The notes beneath the pieces were generated by a model. It made no database searches. It was not told where the DNA came from and was given only the letters and a program-made list of their open reading frames with translations. Positions 41,951 to 51,330 of a stretch of DNA of 64,000 nt are shown here, piece by piece. Position numbers and translations under genes: made by a program. Origin of the DNA: RUG11977 sp045627205 (GTDB taxonomy: Bacteria; Bacillota; Clostridia; Lachnospirales; Lachnospiraceae); contig JAZQNG010000064.1 in assembly GCA_045627205.1 (NCBI GenBank), forward strand, positions 17,952-81,951, written 5' to 3'. Numbering within the stretch: position 1 is the stretch's first letter; every line of letters starts with the position of its first letter.

Positions 41951-43633
41951 ATGGAAATAAAAACAAATAATATAGAGTTTGATGAACCATCTGTTAAAAT
42001 CATTCCGCTTGGCGGTCTTGAACAGATAGGTATGAATATTACAGCATTTGAATATGGGGATTCCATTATTGTTGTCGACTGTGGAATAGCCTTTCCCGAG
42101 GATGAAATGCTGGGCGTAGATCTGGTTATTCCGGATGTTACCTACTTAAAGGAAAATATAGACAAGGTAAAGGGCTTCTTTATTACACACGGACACGAGG
42201 ACCATATCGGTGCCCTTCCGTATGTTTTAAAGGATATTTGTGTGCCTGTTTATGGAACCTGTCTTACAATCGCACTTATTGAAAATAAACTCAAGGAGCA
42301 TATAATGCCGAAAAAGGTTCGTCTGAAGACCATGAAATACGGTCAGAACGTGAATGTCGGCGATTTCAGGATTGAGTTTATCAGAACAAATCACAGTATT
42401 GCAGATGCTGCGGCCCTTGCTATCCATACACCGGCGGGAGTCATTGTGCATACAGGCGATTTTAAGGTTGATTATACACCGGTTTACGGTGAGACGATAG
42501 ATCTCTGCAGATTTGCTGAGCTTGGTAAAAAGGGTGTACTTGCATTAATGTGCGATAGTACAAATGTACAGCGTCCTGGCTTTACCATGTCAGAAAAAAC
42601 AGTCGGAAAAACCTTTGATTCAATATTTATGGAGAATTCCACAAATAGAATTATTGTTGCTACTTTTTCGACAAATGTTGACCGTGTTCAGCAGATTATT
42701 AATTCAGCTGAAAAATATGGCCGTAAGGTAATAATTGAAGGCCGCAGTATGGTTAATGTGATTACTACGGCTTGCGACCTTGGCTATATTACCGTAAAGG
42801 AAGATACTATTATTCCTATTGAGCAGATGAAGAGCTATCCTGAGGATAAGCTTGTGCTGATTACTACCGGAAGCCAGGGCGAGGCTATGGCTGCTCTTTC
42901 GAGGATGGCTGCCAATATCCACAAAAAGGTTACTATTGTTCCGGGAGATGTTGTTATATTCAGTTCTTCAGCGATTCCCGGTAATGAAAAAAATATTTTT
43001 AAGGTAATCAATGAGCTTTCAATGATCGGAGCGAAGGTTATTTTCCAGGATGCACATGTTTCAGGACATGCATGTCAGGAGGAAATTAAGCTGATATACT
43101 CGCTTGTTAAGCCGCAGTATGCAATTCCCCTTCATGGAGAATACCGGTTCCTTGTTACTCATAAGGAGCTCGCTATCAGCATGGGGCTTGAAAAGGATAA
43201 TGTGTTTATTCTGTCCTCGGGCGATGTACTTGAGCTTTCGAAGAATCATGCCGCACTTGTAGATAAGGTTAAGGTCGGTGCTCTGATGGTTGATGGCCTT
43301 GGAGTCGGTGATGTCGGCAATATTGTACTTCGTGACAGACAGCAGCTTTCTGAAAGCGGGCTTATCATTGTTGCATTATCTATTGACGGAGCAACCGGAG
43401 AAATAGTAGCCGGTCCGGATATTATTTCCAAGGGCTTTGTTTATGTTAAGGAATCAGAGGAGCTGCTTGAGGAGCTCGAAGAGCAGGTTATTGCCACTAT
43501 CGATTTGATTTGTGAGCGCGGAATTTCAGACTGGAATAAGATGAAATCACTTATACGCGACAGCCTTGCGGATTATCTTTGGAAGAGAATGAAGAGAAGA
43601 CCGGTTATCATGCCGGTATTTATGGAGGTTTAA
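41951..43633 (+). CDS. rnj: Ribonuclease J
   Basis: 560 aa, typical of RNase J. The metallo-beta-lactamase part holds GGLEQIGMN, VDCGIAFPEDEMLGVD, the zinc motif THGHEDHIGALPY, and HTGDFKVDYTP. The beta-CASP region has MCDSTN, ATFSTNVDRVQQI and GSQGEAMAALSRMA. The C-terminal domain begins at about 455. It is an endo- and 5'-3' exoribonuclease in mRNA decay and rRNA maturation. AAATAAGAACAT before the ATG is a weak ribosome-binding site, consistent with coupling to the gene six bases upstream. Confidence 0.95.
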   Translation: MEIKTNNIEFDEPSVKIIPLGGLEQIGMNITAFEYGDSIIVVDCGIAFPEDEMLGVDLVIPDVTYLKENIDKVKGFFITHGHEDHIGALPYVLKDICVPVYGTCLTIALIENKLKEHIMPKKVRLKTMKYGQNVNVGDFRIEFIRTNHSIADAAALAIHTPAGVIVHTGDFKVDYTPVYGETIDLCRFAELGKKGVLALMCDSTNVQRPGFTMSEKTVGKTFDSIFMENSTNRIIVATFSTNVDRVQQIINSAEKYGRKVIIEGRSMVNVITTACDLGYITVKEDTIIPIEQMKSYPEDKLVLITTGSQGEAMAALSRMAANIHKKVTIVPGDVVIFSSSAIPGNEKNIFKVINELSMIGAKVIFQDAHVSGHACQEEIKLIYSLVKPQYAIPLHGEYRFLVTHKELAISMGLEKDNVFILSSGDVLELSKNHAALVDKVKVGALMVDGLGVGDVGNIVLRDRQQLSESGLIIVALSIDGATGEIVAGPDIISKGFVYVKESEELLEELEEQVIATIDLICERGISDWNKMKSLIRDSLADYLWKRMKRRPVIMPVFMEV

Positions 43634-44083
43634 ATGGCAACGAAGGCTAAAGGGCAACGGCGTTCTGTCGGCTTGGATGTTCTTTTAAGATTGTCGGGAG
43701 GTTTCCTGAAAATATGCCTGAATGTGATTATTTACGCCGTTATTATCTTTCTTATATATAAGGGTGCACATTTCTGCTATGATTTTGCCTACAGGGTATT
43801 CGGTGATGTTACCATGGAATCAGGTGAAGGCAGGGTAGTAAAGATTCAGGTTTTAAAGGGTGAGTCCACAATGAATGTGGCCGCAAAGCTCGAAACCAAC
43901 AAGCTGATTGATAATAAATACGCTTTCTTTGTTAAGTGTAAGCTTTATAAGGTTGATATCATTCCGGGAACAAAGACCTTAAATACCAATATGAATTATG
44001 ATGAGCTGATGGAAAAGCTTATGGTTTCCGAAAATCTTGCGGAAATAGAACAGACAGTTGAGGAAGTGGAGTCAGCACCCTAG
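43634..44083 (+). CDS. MltG/YceG-like protein lacking the catalytic domain
   Basis: 149 aa. A basic N-terminus and one membrane helix (about 25-50: ICLNVIIYAVIIFLIYKGAH) are followed by an extracytoplasmic segment. That segment (VKIQVLKGESTMNVAAKLET, then NKLIDNKYAFFVKCKLYK and the PGTKTLNTNMNYDELMEKL end) matches the LysM-like N-terminal subdomain of MltG. The catalytic glutamate domain of the lytic transglycosylase is absent. The gene starts on the base after the rnj stop. It may be a binding-only or regulatory relative of MltG; it is intact rather than frameshifted. Confidence 0.75.
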   Translation: MATKAKGQRRSVGLDVLLRLSGGFLKICLNVIIYAVIIFLIYKGAHFCYDFAYRVFGDVTMESGEGRVVKIQVLKGESTMNVAAKLETNKLIDNKYAFFVKCKLYKVDIIPGTKTLNTNMNYDELMEKLMVSENLAEIEQTVEEVESAP

Positions 44084-44120
44084 TGCCGGATTTTGAATCA
44101 TCAGATTATAAATGTGAGTT

Positions 44121-44786
44121 ATGATAGTAAATGAACATATTGAAGATTATATAAATTCATTAGGAAACGATATGACGCCGGAGCTGGAAGCTCTTGAACA
44201 GTGGGCACTTGAAAACGGTGTTCCGATTATCAGGAAATCCATGCAGGAACTCTTACGTTTCCTACTTTTAAAGGAAAAGCCGGAGCGAATCCTTGAGATA
44301 GGAGCCGCTATCGGCTTCTCTGCGTTGTTTATGAATGAATTTATCGGCGATAATTCAAGTATTACTACAATAGAAAAGGTTGAAATGCGTCTTGTAAATG
44401 CAAGAAAAAATCTTTCAGGTCATGATAAAATAAAGCTTTTGGAGGGCGATGCCCTTGAGGTTCTTGAGGAGCTGGTTTCAAAGCAGGAAAAATATGATTT
44501 TATTTTTCTTGATGCTGCAAAGGGGCAGTATATGAATTTTCTTCAAAGCATTAGAAAGCTTCTTATTCCCGGAGGACTACTTGTTACAGACAATGTTTTA
44601 CTTGAGGGTACTATTGCCGAGTCTAAATTTTCCGTCGAAAGGCGTGACAGAACTATACACATGCGAATGAGAGAGTATTTATATGAGCTGACTCATTGCA
44701 ACGATTTTGTGACTACGGTTCTTCCTGTTGGAGATGGTGTGTCACTATCATGGTATAATAAGGAGAAATTAAATGAAAAAGCCTGA
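44121..44786 (+). CDS. trmR: O-methyltransferase, TrmR type (tRNA 5-hydroxyuridine)
   Basis: 221 aa class I SAM methyltransferase of the O-methyltransferase 3 family. It shows RILEIGAAIGFSALFMNEF (SAM loop), TIEKVEMR, LLEGDALEVL, FIFLDAAKGQY (metal Asp) and LLVTDNVLLEG. In B. subtilis TrmR methylates ho5U34 to mo5U34 in tRNA, and its gene neighbours the U32 proteins that make ho5U. The same arrangement here, with a 14-base overlap with the U32 gene, supports that role. The start has only a weak site (AAATGTGAGTT). Confidence 0.88.
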   Translation: MIVNEHIEDYINSLGNDMTPELEALEQWALENGVPIIRKSMQELLRFLLLKEKPERILEIGAAIGFSALFMNEFIGDNSSITTIEKVEMRLVNARKNLSGHDKIKLLEGDALEVLEELVSKQEKYDFIFLDAAKGQYMNFLQSIRKLLIPGGLLVTDNVLLEGTIAESKFSVERRDRTIHMRMREYLYELTHCNDFVTTVLPVGDGVSLSWYNKEKLNEKA

Positions 44787-46011
44787 ATTACTTATGCCGG
44801 CAGGCAGTCTGGAAATACTGAAAACCGCCTTTGATTTTGGCGCTGACGCTGTATATCTTGGCGGAGATATGTACGGACTTCGTGCAAAAGCACATAATTT
44901 TTCAAATGATGAAATATCAGAAGGCATTGAATATGCACATAATTCAGGTAAAAAGGTTTATATAACCGTTAATATTACTGCACACAATTATGATATCGAG
45001 GGAATAAAGAATTATCTTGGAGAGCTTGAAAAAATTAGGCCTGACGGACTCATTATTTCCGATCCCGGAGTATTTTCTCTTGCAGGTGAATACGCACCTT
45101 CGCTTGAACGTCATATCAGTACCCAGGCAAACAATGTAAATTATGAGACCTTTAATTTCTGGTACAGGCTTGGTGCCAAAAGAGTGGTTTCTGCCAGAGA
45201 ACTATCTCTGAAGGAGATTGGAGAAATCCGTAAGAATATACCTGAAGACATGGAAATTGAGAGCTTTATTCATGGTGCTATGTGTATATCCTATTCGGGC
45301 AGATGTCTTCTCAGTAATTATTTTACAGGACGCGATGCAAATCTCGGTGAGTGTACGCATCCCTGCCGATGGAGATATTATCTGATGGAGGAAACACGTC
45401 CCGGTGAGTACTGTCCCGTTGAGGAAAATGAACGTGGAACATATATATTTAATTCAAAGGATTTATGTATGATTGACCATATTCCTGAAATTGTTGAGGC
45501 AGGTATTAATTCACTCAAGGTTGAAGGAAGAATGAAAACAGCCCTTTATGTTGCAACTGTTGCAAGGGCATACCGTAATGCAATTGATACATATTTTGAA
45601 AATCCGGAGGAATACCAAAATAATATACCTGTTTATTTTGATGAAATAACAAAATGTACCAACAGGCGATTTACTACCGGATTTTACTTCGGAAAGCCGT
45701 CTTCTGAGGCACAGGTTTATGAAAACAGCACCTATGTAAAGGATTTTATCTATCTTGGACGTGTAGATGAGCTCCTTTCCCCCAATTCCTTTACTCTGAT
45801 TCAGAAGAATAAATTTTATGTTAATGATATGATAGAAATCCTTTCTCCCGGTAAGCTTGATAAACGTGAGGTCAAGGTTCTGAAAATCACGGATGAACAG
45901 GGAAATGAGATGGAAAGCTGTCCGCATGCCGCACAAAGGCTTATCGTTACACTGAGCAGTGAGGTTCGGAAGGGAGATCTGTTAAGAGTCGGCCCACCTG
46001 AACAGGATTAA
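44773..46011 (+). CDS. U32 family peptidase, TrhP-like tRNA hydroxylation protein
   Basis: 412 aa. The N-terminus LMPAGSLEILKTAFDFGADA and VYLGGDMYGLRAKAHNF is typical, as are STQANNVNYET and the signature ESFIHGAMCISYSGRCLLSN followed by GECTHPCRWRY. Conserved cysteines (MC, RC, EC, PC) fit an iron-sulfur site. Members called TrhP install 5-hydroxyuridine at tRNA position 34 using prephenate; older annotation calls them collagenase-like. The ATG lies inside trmR with AAGGAGAAATTAA upstream, so the pair is coupled. Confidence 0.9.
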   Translation: MKKPELLMPAGSLEILKTAFDFGADAVYLGGDMYGLRAKAHNFSNDEISEGIEYAHNSGKKVYITVNITAHNYDIEGIKNYLGELEKIRPDGLIISDPGVFSLAGEYAPSLERHISTQANNVNYETFNFWYRLGAKRVVSARELSLKEIGEIRKNIPEDMEIESFIHGAMCISYSGRCLLSNYFTGRDANLGECTHPCRWRYYLMEETRPGEYCPVEENERGTYIFNSKDLCMIDHIPEIVEAGINSLKVEGRMKTALYVATVARAYRNAIDTYFENPEEYQNNIPVYFDEITKCTNRRFTTGFYFGKPSSEAQVYENSTYVKDFIYLGRVDELLSPNSFTLIQKNKFYVNDMIEILSPGKLDKREVKVLKITDEQGNEMESCPHAAQRLIVTLSSEVRKGDLLRVGPPEQD

Positions 46012-46103
46012 GAATAATAAGTTTTTTAAGCATGTATAGAAAGGCAGTCAGTAAAAACCATATTGAGTTTTTTCATACGGCTGTTTGAGGTTCGGTATTT
46101 GTT

Positions 46104-49100
46104 ATGCGTCAGTTATCGAGAAATATTATAAAGAATCTTTCAGCAAGTGACATTATATATTCAAGAGGCGTACAGCACTACAGGAACGGAGATATCAAAA
46201 ACATATCAGTAGTCAAATCCACCGGTCAGATCAGGATTTTGGTCAAGGATGTATTTGAATATACCGTATTGGTAAACGATTCTCCAAATGGTGAAATAAC
46301 CTATTCCTGCAATTGTGCACAGTCAGTACGTGAGAAGGACAAGGGAGCCTGTAAGCATGTTGCAGCAGGTCTTTTTGCACTTCTGAAAACACAGGAAAAG
46401 GAAAAAATGTCGAAGCAGCCTACGCCTGAGGACAGACGTGCCTGCTCTGTTCTTGACTATTTCCAGGCTCAGGAGGATCTGAATTATCAGAAGGAGGTAT
46501 TTCATATTGAGCCTATCCTGACAGTACCTGAACTTCTTGGAACACCTGATTCAAGAGCCTATCTTTCAATCCGTGCAGGCCGTGATAAGCTTTATAAGGT
46601 CCAGTCACTAAAAAAATTTGTCATGGACTATATTAAACAGCTAGATATAACCTTAGGCAAGGAATTTACCTTTGTTTGTCTGGAAAGTGAATTTGATAAA
46701 TCCTCGCAGAATATTCTCGATTTTATTTTAGAGGTTTATCAGATTGCCGGTATGGATGAGAATATTGATACAAAACAGATTTTTCAGAAATCAAATCTTG
46801 TGCTTACCCAGCCGCTTCTTTTGAAATTCCTGAAATTAATCGGCAAAAACACGCTTACCTTAAGTCTTTTTAATAAGACATATGAAAATATACGTGTATT
46901 TAAGTCAAACCCTAATATTAAATACGACCTTGATATCGTTGAGGATACAATTCTTCTTGATTACCGCGATAAGGAGGCAGTATTACCCTTAACCAGAAAT
47001 GGTGACCTTATATATTATAACGGTGCAATTTTTCTGCCCAATCCTCAGTTTAAGCGTAATTATGCACCCTTCTTCAATGCACTTGGAAGAGACAAGCCTG
47101 CGCTTCTTTTCAGAGGCGAGAATAAAAAACGCTTTTTGGAGGAGCTGCTGCCTAAAATAGGTGACAGTATGGATATCGAAATCCCTGAGGAGCTGCAGGA
47201 CAGATATCTTGACCTTGAATTAAAATCGGCTGTTTATTTTGATAAGTATGATTCCGGAATAAAGGCAGAGCTGCATTTTATTTACGGAGATTTTGAATTC
47301 AGCAGCTTTAGTAATCCCGATTCAGACTATTACATTATCCTACGTAAAAAGGAGGAAGAGGATAAGCTTCGTGAATGTCTTGAAAACTATGGCTTTGAAG
47401 CACACAACAGCTTTTATCTTCTGAAAAGTGAATCGGCAATTTATGATTTCCTGCTTAGTGATAAATTCGACCTTATTAATATGGCAGAACTGTATTATTC
47501 AGAGGATTTTAAAAAGCTTAAGATAAAATCGGGCGGTAATTTTAACATTGGTCTTCGTGTAAGCAGTAAAATGGATCTGCTTGAAATGAGCTTTGATTTT
47601 GAAAATATGAGCAGTGAGGAGCTGAAGAACCTTTTCAGGTCCTTAAAGGTCCGTAAAAAATATTACAGGATGCAGGATGGCAGCTTTATTAATCTGCTCG
47701 ACGGTGATATGGAAAAGCTGTCTGATATTCTTGACAATCTTGGTGTTACATCAAAGAATATCGAGGACACGGGAATTGTTTTAAATAAGAGTAATGCTTT
47801 TTATCTCGATGATGCCCTTGAAAAAAGCGGTTTTGTTGTAAACAGGAATAAGGACTTTATCGAACTGATAGATAAGATTAAAAATGCAAGCAATCAGGAG
47901 TATGAGCTTCCTGACTGCATTAATGCAGAGCTGAGAGGCTATCAGAAGACCGGGTACAGATGGATGATGACTCTGGCTTCCAACTGTCTTGGCGGAATTC
48001 TTGCTGATGATATGGGTCTTGGTAAAACGCTTCAGGCAATTTGCTATATTGCCGGTGCGAAGAAAAATGCAATGGGAGATGAATCAAGGCATTTTCTGAT
48101 TGTTTGTCCAAGCTCGATTATTTATAACTGGATGGATGAAATCGCAAATTTTGCACCTGATCTATCCTGCTATGTTGTTGTAGGTAATCCTCAGGAACGT
48201 AAGGCAATAATTGAAGCATATGAAAATTATGATATCCTTATAACTTCCTATCCGCTAATGAGAAGGGATGTCCAGTTCTACAGGAAAATAAAGTTTAATA
48301 CCATATTCCTTGATGAGGCACAGTTTATTAAAAATGCAGCATCCTTAAATGCACAAAGCGTTAAGATGCTTGTTGCAGAGCATAGATTTGCCCTTACGGG
48401 TACCCCTATTGAAAATTCACTTTCTGAGCTCTGGTCGATTTTTGATTTTATTATGCCTAATTTCCTCATGACTCATACGAGATTTACGGTAAGATATGAA
48501 AAGCCGATTGTTAACGGAGACGAGCAGGCAATTGCAAGTCTTTCCGTAAGAATCCGTCCTTTTATTATGCGAAGGATGAAGAAGGAGGTTTTAAACGATC
48601 TGCCTGATAAGCTTGAGGACAAGATGCTAACCGACCTTACAGAGGAACAGCGTAAGGTTTACCTGTCCTATATGAACGATATACGTAGCGATCTGTTTGG
48701 TGAGATACGTGAAAAGGGAATTGAAAAGAGCAATATGAAGATTCTGACTGCACTTACCAGACTTCGTCAGATATGCTGCCATCCCTCTACATTTTTAAGT
48801 AACTATAACGGTGGAAGCGGAAAGATGGACCTTCTGATGCAGCAGCTTGACAACGCCATAGCAAACGGACACAGGACGATTGTATTCTCACAGTTTACAG
48901 GAATGCTTGATATCATCCGTAAGGAGCTTGAGGTAAAACAGGTCGAATATTTTTATCTTGATGGTTCGACTCCTCCGAAGGAGAGACTTGAGATGGCAAA
49001 AATATTTAATGAGGGTGAAAAACAGGTATTTCTTATTTCACTTAAGGCCGGCGGTACAGGTCTGAACCTGACAGGTGCAGATACTGTTATCCACTACGAT

Positions 49101-49331
49101 CCATGGTGGAATCCTGCGGTTGAGGACCAGGCAACAGACCGTGCCTACCGTATCGGGCAGAAGAGCAATGTATATGTACTGAAGCTTCTGACCAGAGGTA
49201 CTATCGAAGAGAAGATTTACAAGCTTCAGCAGAAAAAGAAGGAACTGTCTGATTTTGTAATTCAACCGAATGGTGTATTTATTAATTCCCTCACTCAGGA
49301 GGAGCTCGAGGATATATTTACATATAATTAA
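46104..49331 (+). CDS. SWIM-domain SNF2-family helicase
   Basis: 1075 aa. A SWIM zinc finger at about 70-95 (YSCNCAQSVREKDKGACKHV) is followed by a long helical SNF2-associated region (about 110-600). The SNF2 ATPase has motif I in DDMGLGKTLQAICYIAG (about 633-650), ITSYPLMRRD, and motif II DEAQ (LDEAQFIKNAAS), with LTGTPIENSLSELWSI. The helicase C domain ends with VFLISLKAGGTGLNLTGAD and DQATDRAYRIGQ. This is a dsDNA translocase, probably chromatin or repair related; the specific role in bacteria is unclear. The start is ATG at 46104 with no strong site. Confidence 0.94.
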   Translation: MRQLSRNIIKNLSASDIIYSRGVQHYRNGDIKNISVVKSTGQIRILVKDVFEYTVLVNDSPNGEITYSCNCAQSVREKDKGACKHVAAGLFALLKTQEKEKMSKQPTPEDRRACSVLDYFQAQEDLNYQKEVFHIEPILTVPELLGTPDSRAYLSIRAGRDKLYKVQSLKKFVMDYIKQLDITLGKEFTFVCLESEFDKSSQNILDFILEVYQIAGMDENIDTKQIFQKSNLVLTQPLLLKFLKLIGKNTLTLSLFNKTYENIRVFKSNPNIKYDLDIVEDTILLDYRDKEAVLPLTRNGDLIYYNGAIFLPNPQFKRNYAPFFNALGRDKPALLFRGENKKRFLEELLPKIGDSMDIEIPEELQDRYLDLELKSAVYFDKYDSGIKAELHFIYGDFEFSSFSNPDSDYYIILRKKEEEDKLRECLENYGFEAHNSFYLLKSESAIYDFLLSDKFDLINMAELYYSEDFKKLKIKSGGNFNIGLRVSSKMDLLEMSFDFENMSSEELKNLFRSLKVRKKYYRMQDGSFINLLDGDMEKLSDILDNLGVTSKNIEDTGIVLNKSNAFYLDDALEKSGFVVNRNKDFIELIDKIKNASNQEYELPDCINAELRGYQKTGYRWMMTLASNCLGGILADDMGLGKTLQAICYIAGAKKNAMGDESRHFLIVCPSSIIYNWMDEIANFAPDLSCYVVVGNPQERKAIIEAYENYDILITSYPLMRRDVQFYRKIKFNTIFLDEAQFIKNAASLNAQSVKMLVAEHRFALTGTPIENSLSELWSIFDFIMPNFLMTHTRFTVRYEKPIVNGDEQAIASLSVRIRPFIMRRMKKEVLNDLPDKLEDKMLTDLTEEQRKVYLSYMNDIRSDLFGEIREKGIEKSNMKILTALTRLRQICCHPSTFLSNYNGGSGKMDLLMQQLDNAIANGHRTIVFSQFTGMLDIIRKELEVKQVEYFYLDGSTPPKERLEMAKIFNEGEKQVFLISLKAGGTGLNLTGADTVIHYDPWWNPAVEDQATDRAYRIGQKSNVYVLKLLTRGTIEEKIYKLQQKKKELSDFVIQPNGVFINSLTQEELEDIFTYN

Positions 49332-49371
49332 TAACTTACATAAATTTGTCAGGAACAATTCAATTAAAAAT

Positions 49372-49392
49372 GGGCAGGTGTCTGACCTGCCC
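49372..49392. terminator. Bidirectional terminator
   Basis: GGGCAGGT (49372-49379) and ACCTGCCC (49385-49392), loop of 5. The minus-strand side is followed by TTTTTAATTG; the plus-strand tail TGTGTTTA is weak. Confidence 0.75.
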
Positions 49393-49417
49393 TGTGTTTA
49401 CGTAAAATATAATAAAT

Positions 49418-49735
49418 TCAGATGCTTTGCTCTGATTCATCGGCGACTGTACCCCGGATTCTGGAAAATACCATGTCATAGCCGTCGTTTCCATAATTTA
49501 AGGAACGGTTTACACGGCTGATTGTTGCTGTCGAGGCACCTGTCTTTTCAGCAATATCCAGATATGTTTTACCCTGACGGAGCATGGCGGCAACCTCAAA
49601 TCGCTGTGATAAGGACAGAATCTCATTGATTGTGCAGACATCTTCAAAAAATGTATAGCATTCCTCACGGTCCTTTAAGGATAAAATTGCATCAAAAAGA
49701 AAATCAACGGAATTTGTATGTATTTTACTATTCAT
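49418..49735 (-). CDS. YerC/YecD family TrpR-related regulator
   Basis: 105 aa. It matches the YerC/YecD group related to the Trp repressor: FLFDAILSLKDREECYTFFE, then CTINEILSLSQRFEVAAMLR, and the helix-turn-helix KTYLDIAEKTGASTATISRV followed by NRSLNYGNDGYDMV. It is a predicted DNA-binding protein. The ligand and targets are not known; the family is common in Firmicutes. GGAGGTTAAAT precedes the ATG. It is divergent from rlmD across an AT-rich gap with a perfect palindrome that might be its operator. Confidence 0.92.
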   Translation of the reverse strand: MNSKIHTNSVDFLFDAILSLKDREECYTFFEDVCTINEILSLSQRFEVAAMLRQGKTYLDIAEKTGASTATISRVNRSLNYGNDGYDMVFSRIRGTVADESEQSI

Positions 49736-49826
49736 ATTTAACCTCCATGCTATGAGCGAAGCGATTAGCTAATGGTTTTATTAATTATTGTTTTAATTTA
49801 AATATTTAACATGGTAAAATTTTAAC

Positions 49827-49844
49827 ACTTTAAAATTTTAAAGT
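49827..49844. promoter_or_regulatory. AT palindrome, candidate operator between yerC-like and rlmD
   Basis: ACTTTAAAATTTTAAAGT is a perfect 18-base palindrome. A second TAAAATTTTA core lies 16 bases upstream (49815-49824), so two similar sites are about 1.5 helical turns apart. Confidence 0.4.
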
Positions 49845-49889
49845 AAAGAAAAAATTATATTTTTTTATAAAAATTGGAGGCTGTTTTTA

Positions 49890-51287
49890 ATGAGTTTGAA
49901 AAAAGGCGTTGAATATGAAGGAGCTGTCATTCGTACCGATTTCCCAAATAAAGGTATTGTAATGTGTGATGACGATAAAATTATCGTTAAGGAAGCAATT
50001 GAAGGGCAGAAGGTACGTTTTGCCATTTCCAAACAGCGAAACGGTAAATATGAAGGAAGACTTCATTCCGTTCTTGAACGCTCGGAATTGGAAAACCGTG
50101 AGCCGCTTTGTCCGCATTTTGAATTTTGCGGTGGCTGTACTTATCAGCGTCTATCCTATGAAAATCAATTATCCTTAAAGGCAGAGCAGGTAAAAAGAAT
50201 ATTAACGAACGGTGGAAATGAGGATTTTGAATTTCTTGGTATAGCACAAAGTCCCAATGAATGGGGATACCGCAATAAAATGGAGTTTTCGTTCGGAGAT
50301 GCAGAAAGGAATGGCGAGCTGACTCTTGGACTTCATAAGTCAGGAAGCTTTTATGACATTCTTCAGATTACGGATTGTAAAATTACTGATCAGGATTATA
50401 ATTCCGTCATCAAATGCGTTGTTGAAATATGCAGGAAATGGAAGCTGACATATTGTCATAAGATGACTCATATCGGCTATTTGAGACATCTTCTTGTCCG
50501 TCGTGCAGCTACAACCGGAGAGATTCTTGTCAATCTTGTTACTACCTCACAGTGGCCCTTTGATGAGGAGGATTCGGAAAAGCATTTTTTCGAGGAGCTT
50601 CGTGACAGCCTGCTTAATATTGATTTAAACGGAAGCATTGTCGGGCTTCTTCATTCATTAAATGATGACCCCGCTGATACAGTAAAGGCTGAAAAAACCG
50701 ATATCATCAAGGGCAAGGAATTTTTCTTTGAGGAGATATTAGGCCAAATATTTAAAATCACGACCTTCAGCTTTTTCCAGACAAATTCCTTTGGTGCCGA
50801 GGTCCTTTACAGAATAGCACGTGATTTTGTCGGCAGCACAAAGGACAAAACTGTATTTGATTTATATTCCGGAACAGGAACAATTGCCCAGATTATCGCA
50901 CCTGTTGCCAAAAAAGTAATCGGTGTTGAGATTGTAGCAGAAGCTGTTGAATCCGCAAAGGCTAATGCTGAACTGAACAATCTCACAAACTGCGAATTTA
51001 TCTGTGGCGATGTTTTAGTGACGCTTGATAAAATTGAAGAAAAACCTGATATCATAATTCTTGATCCGCCCAGGGAGGGAATACATCCTAAGGCATTAAC
51101 AAAGATTATCAATTATGGTGTGGACCATATTGTATATATTTCCTGTAAGCCTACAAGTCTTGCAAACGACCTTATTGCATTAAGGGAGTGCGGTTATAAA
51201 CTTGAAAAGGTAAAATGCTGTGATATGTTTCCTCATACTGTACACGTGGAGACTGTCTGCCTGTTATCTCGAAAGACTTCGGATTGA
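49890..51287 (+). CDS. rlmD: 23S rRNA (uracil-5-)-methyltransferase, RlmD family
   Basis: 465 aa. A TRAM domain (1-60) precedes an iron-sulfur motif, C74, C80, C83 (CPHFEFCGGCTYQ), with a probable fourth Cys at about 167 (ITDCKI). The SAM methyltransferase domain has FFQTNSFGAEVLY, FDLYSGTGTIAQI, GVEIVAEAVE, the ILDPPREGIHPKAL motif, and the nucleophile Cys in YISCKPTSL. It makes m5U in 23S rRNA or, in some Firmicutes, tRNA; which one cannot be told here. TTGGAGGCTGTTTTTA precedes the ATG. Confidence 0.92.
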   Translation: MSLKKGVEYEGAVIRTDFPNKGIVMCDDDKIIVKEAIEGQKVRFAISKQRNGKYEGRLHSVLERSELENREPLCPHFEFCGGCTYQRLSYENQLSLKAEQVKRILTNGGNEDFEFLGIAQSPNEWGYRNKMEFSFGDAERNGELTLGLHKSGSFYDILQITDCKITDQDYNSVIKCVVEICRKWKLTYCHKMTHIGYLRHLLVRRAATTGEILVNLVTTSQWPFDEEDSEKHFFEELRDSLLNIDLNGSIVGLLHSLNDDPADTVKAEKTDIIKGKEFFFEEILGQIFKITTFSFFQTNSFGAEVLYRIARDFVGSTKDKTVFDLYSGTGTIAQIIAPVAKKVIGVEIVAEAVESAKANAELNNLTNCEFICGDVLVTLDKIEEKPDIIILDPPREGIHPKALTKIINYGVDHIVYISCKPTSLANDLIALRECGYKLEKVKCCDMFPHTVHVETVCLLSRKTSD

Positions 51288-51330
51288 ACACTTATACCTT
51301 ATGTTCATCAAACTAAGGAGACAAGGAAAT

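Noticed and set aside
51220..51330. Longer N-terminus of the MBL hydrolase
   Set aside because: Would overlap rlmD by 68 bases and lacks a start site; the ATG at 51331 has one.
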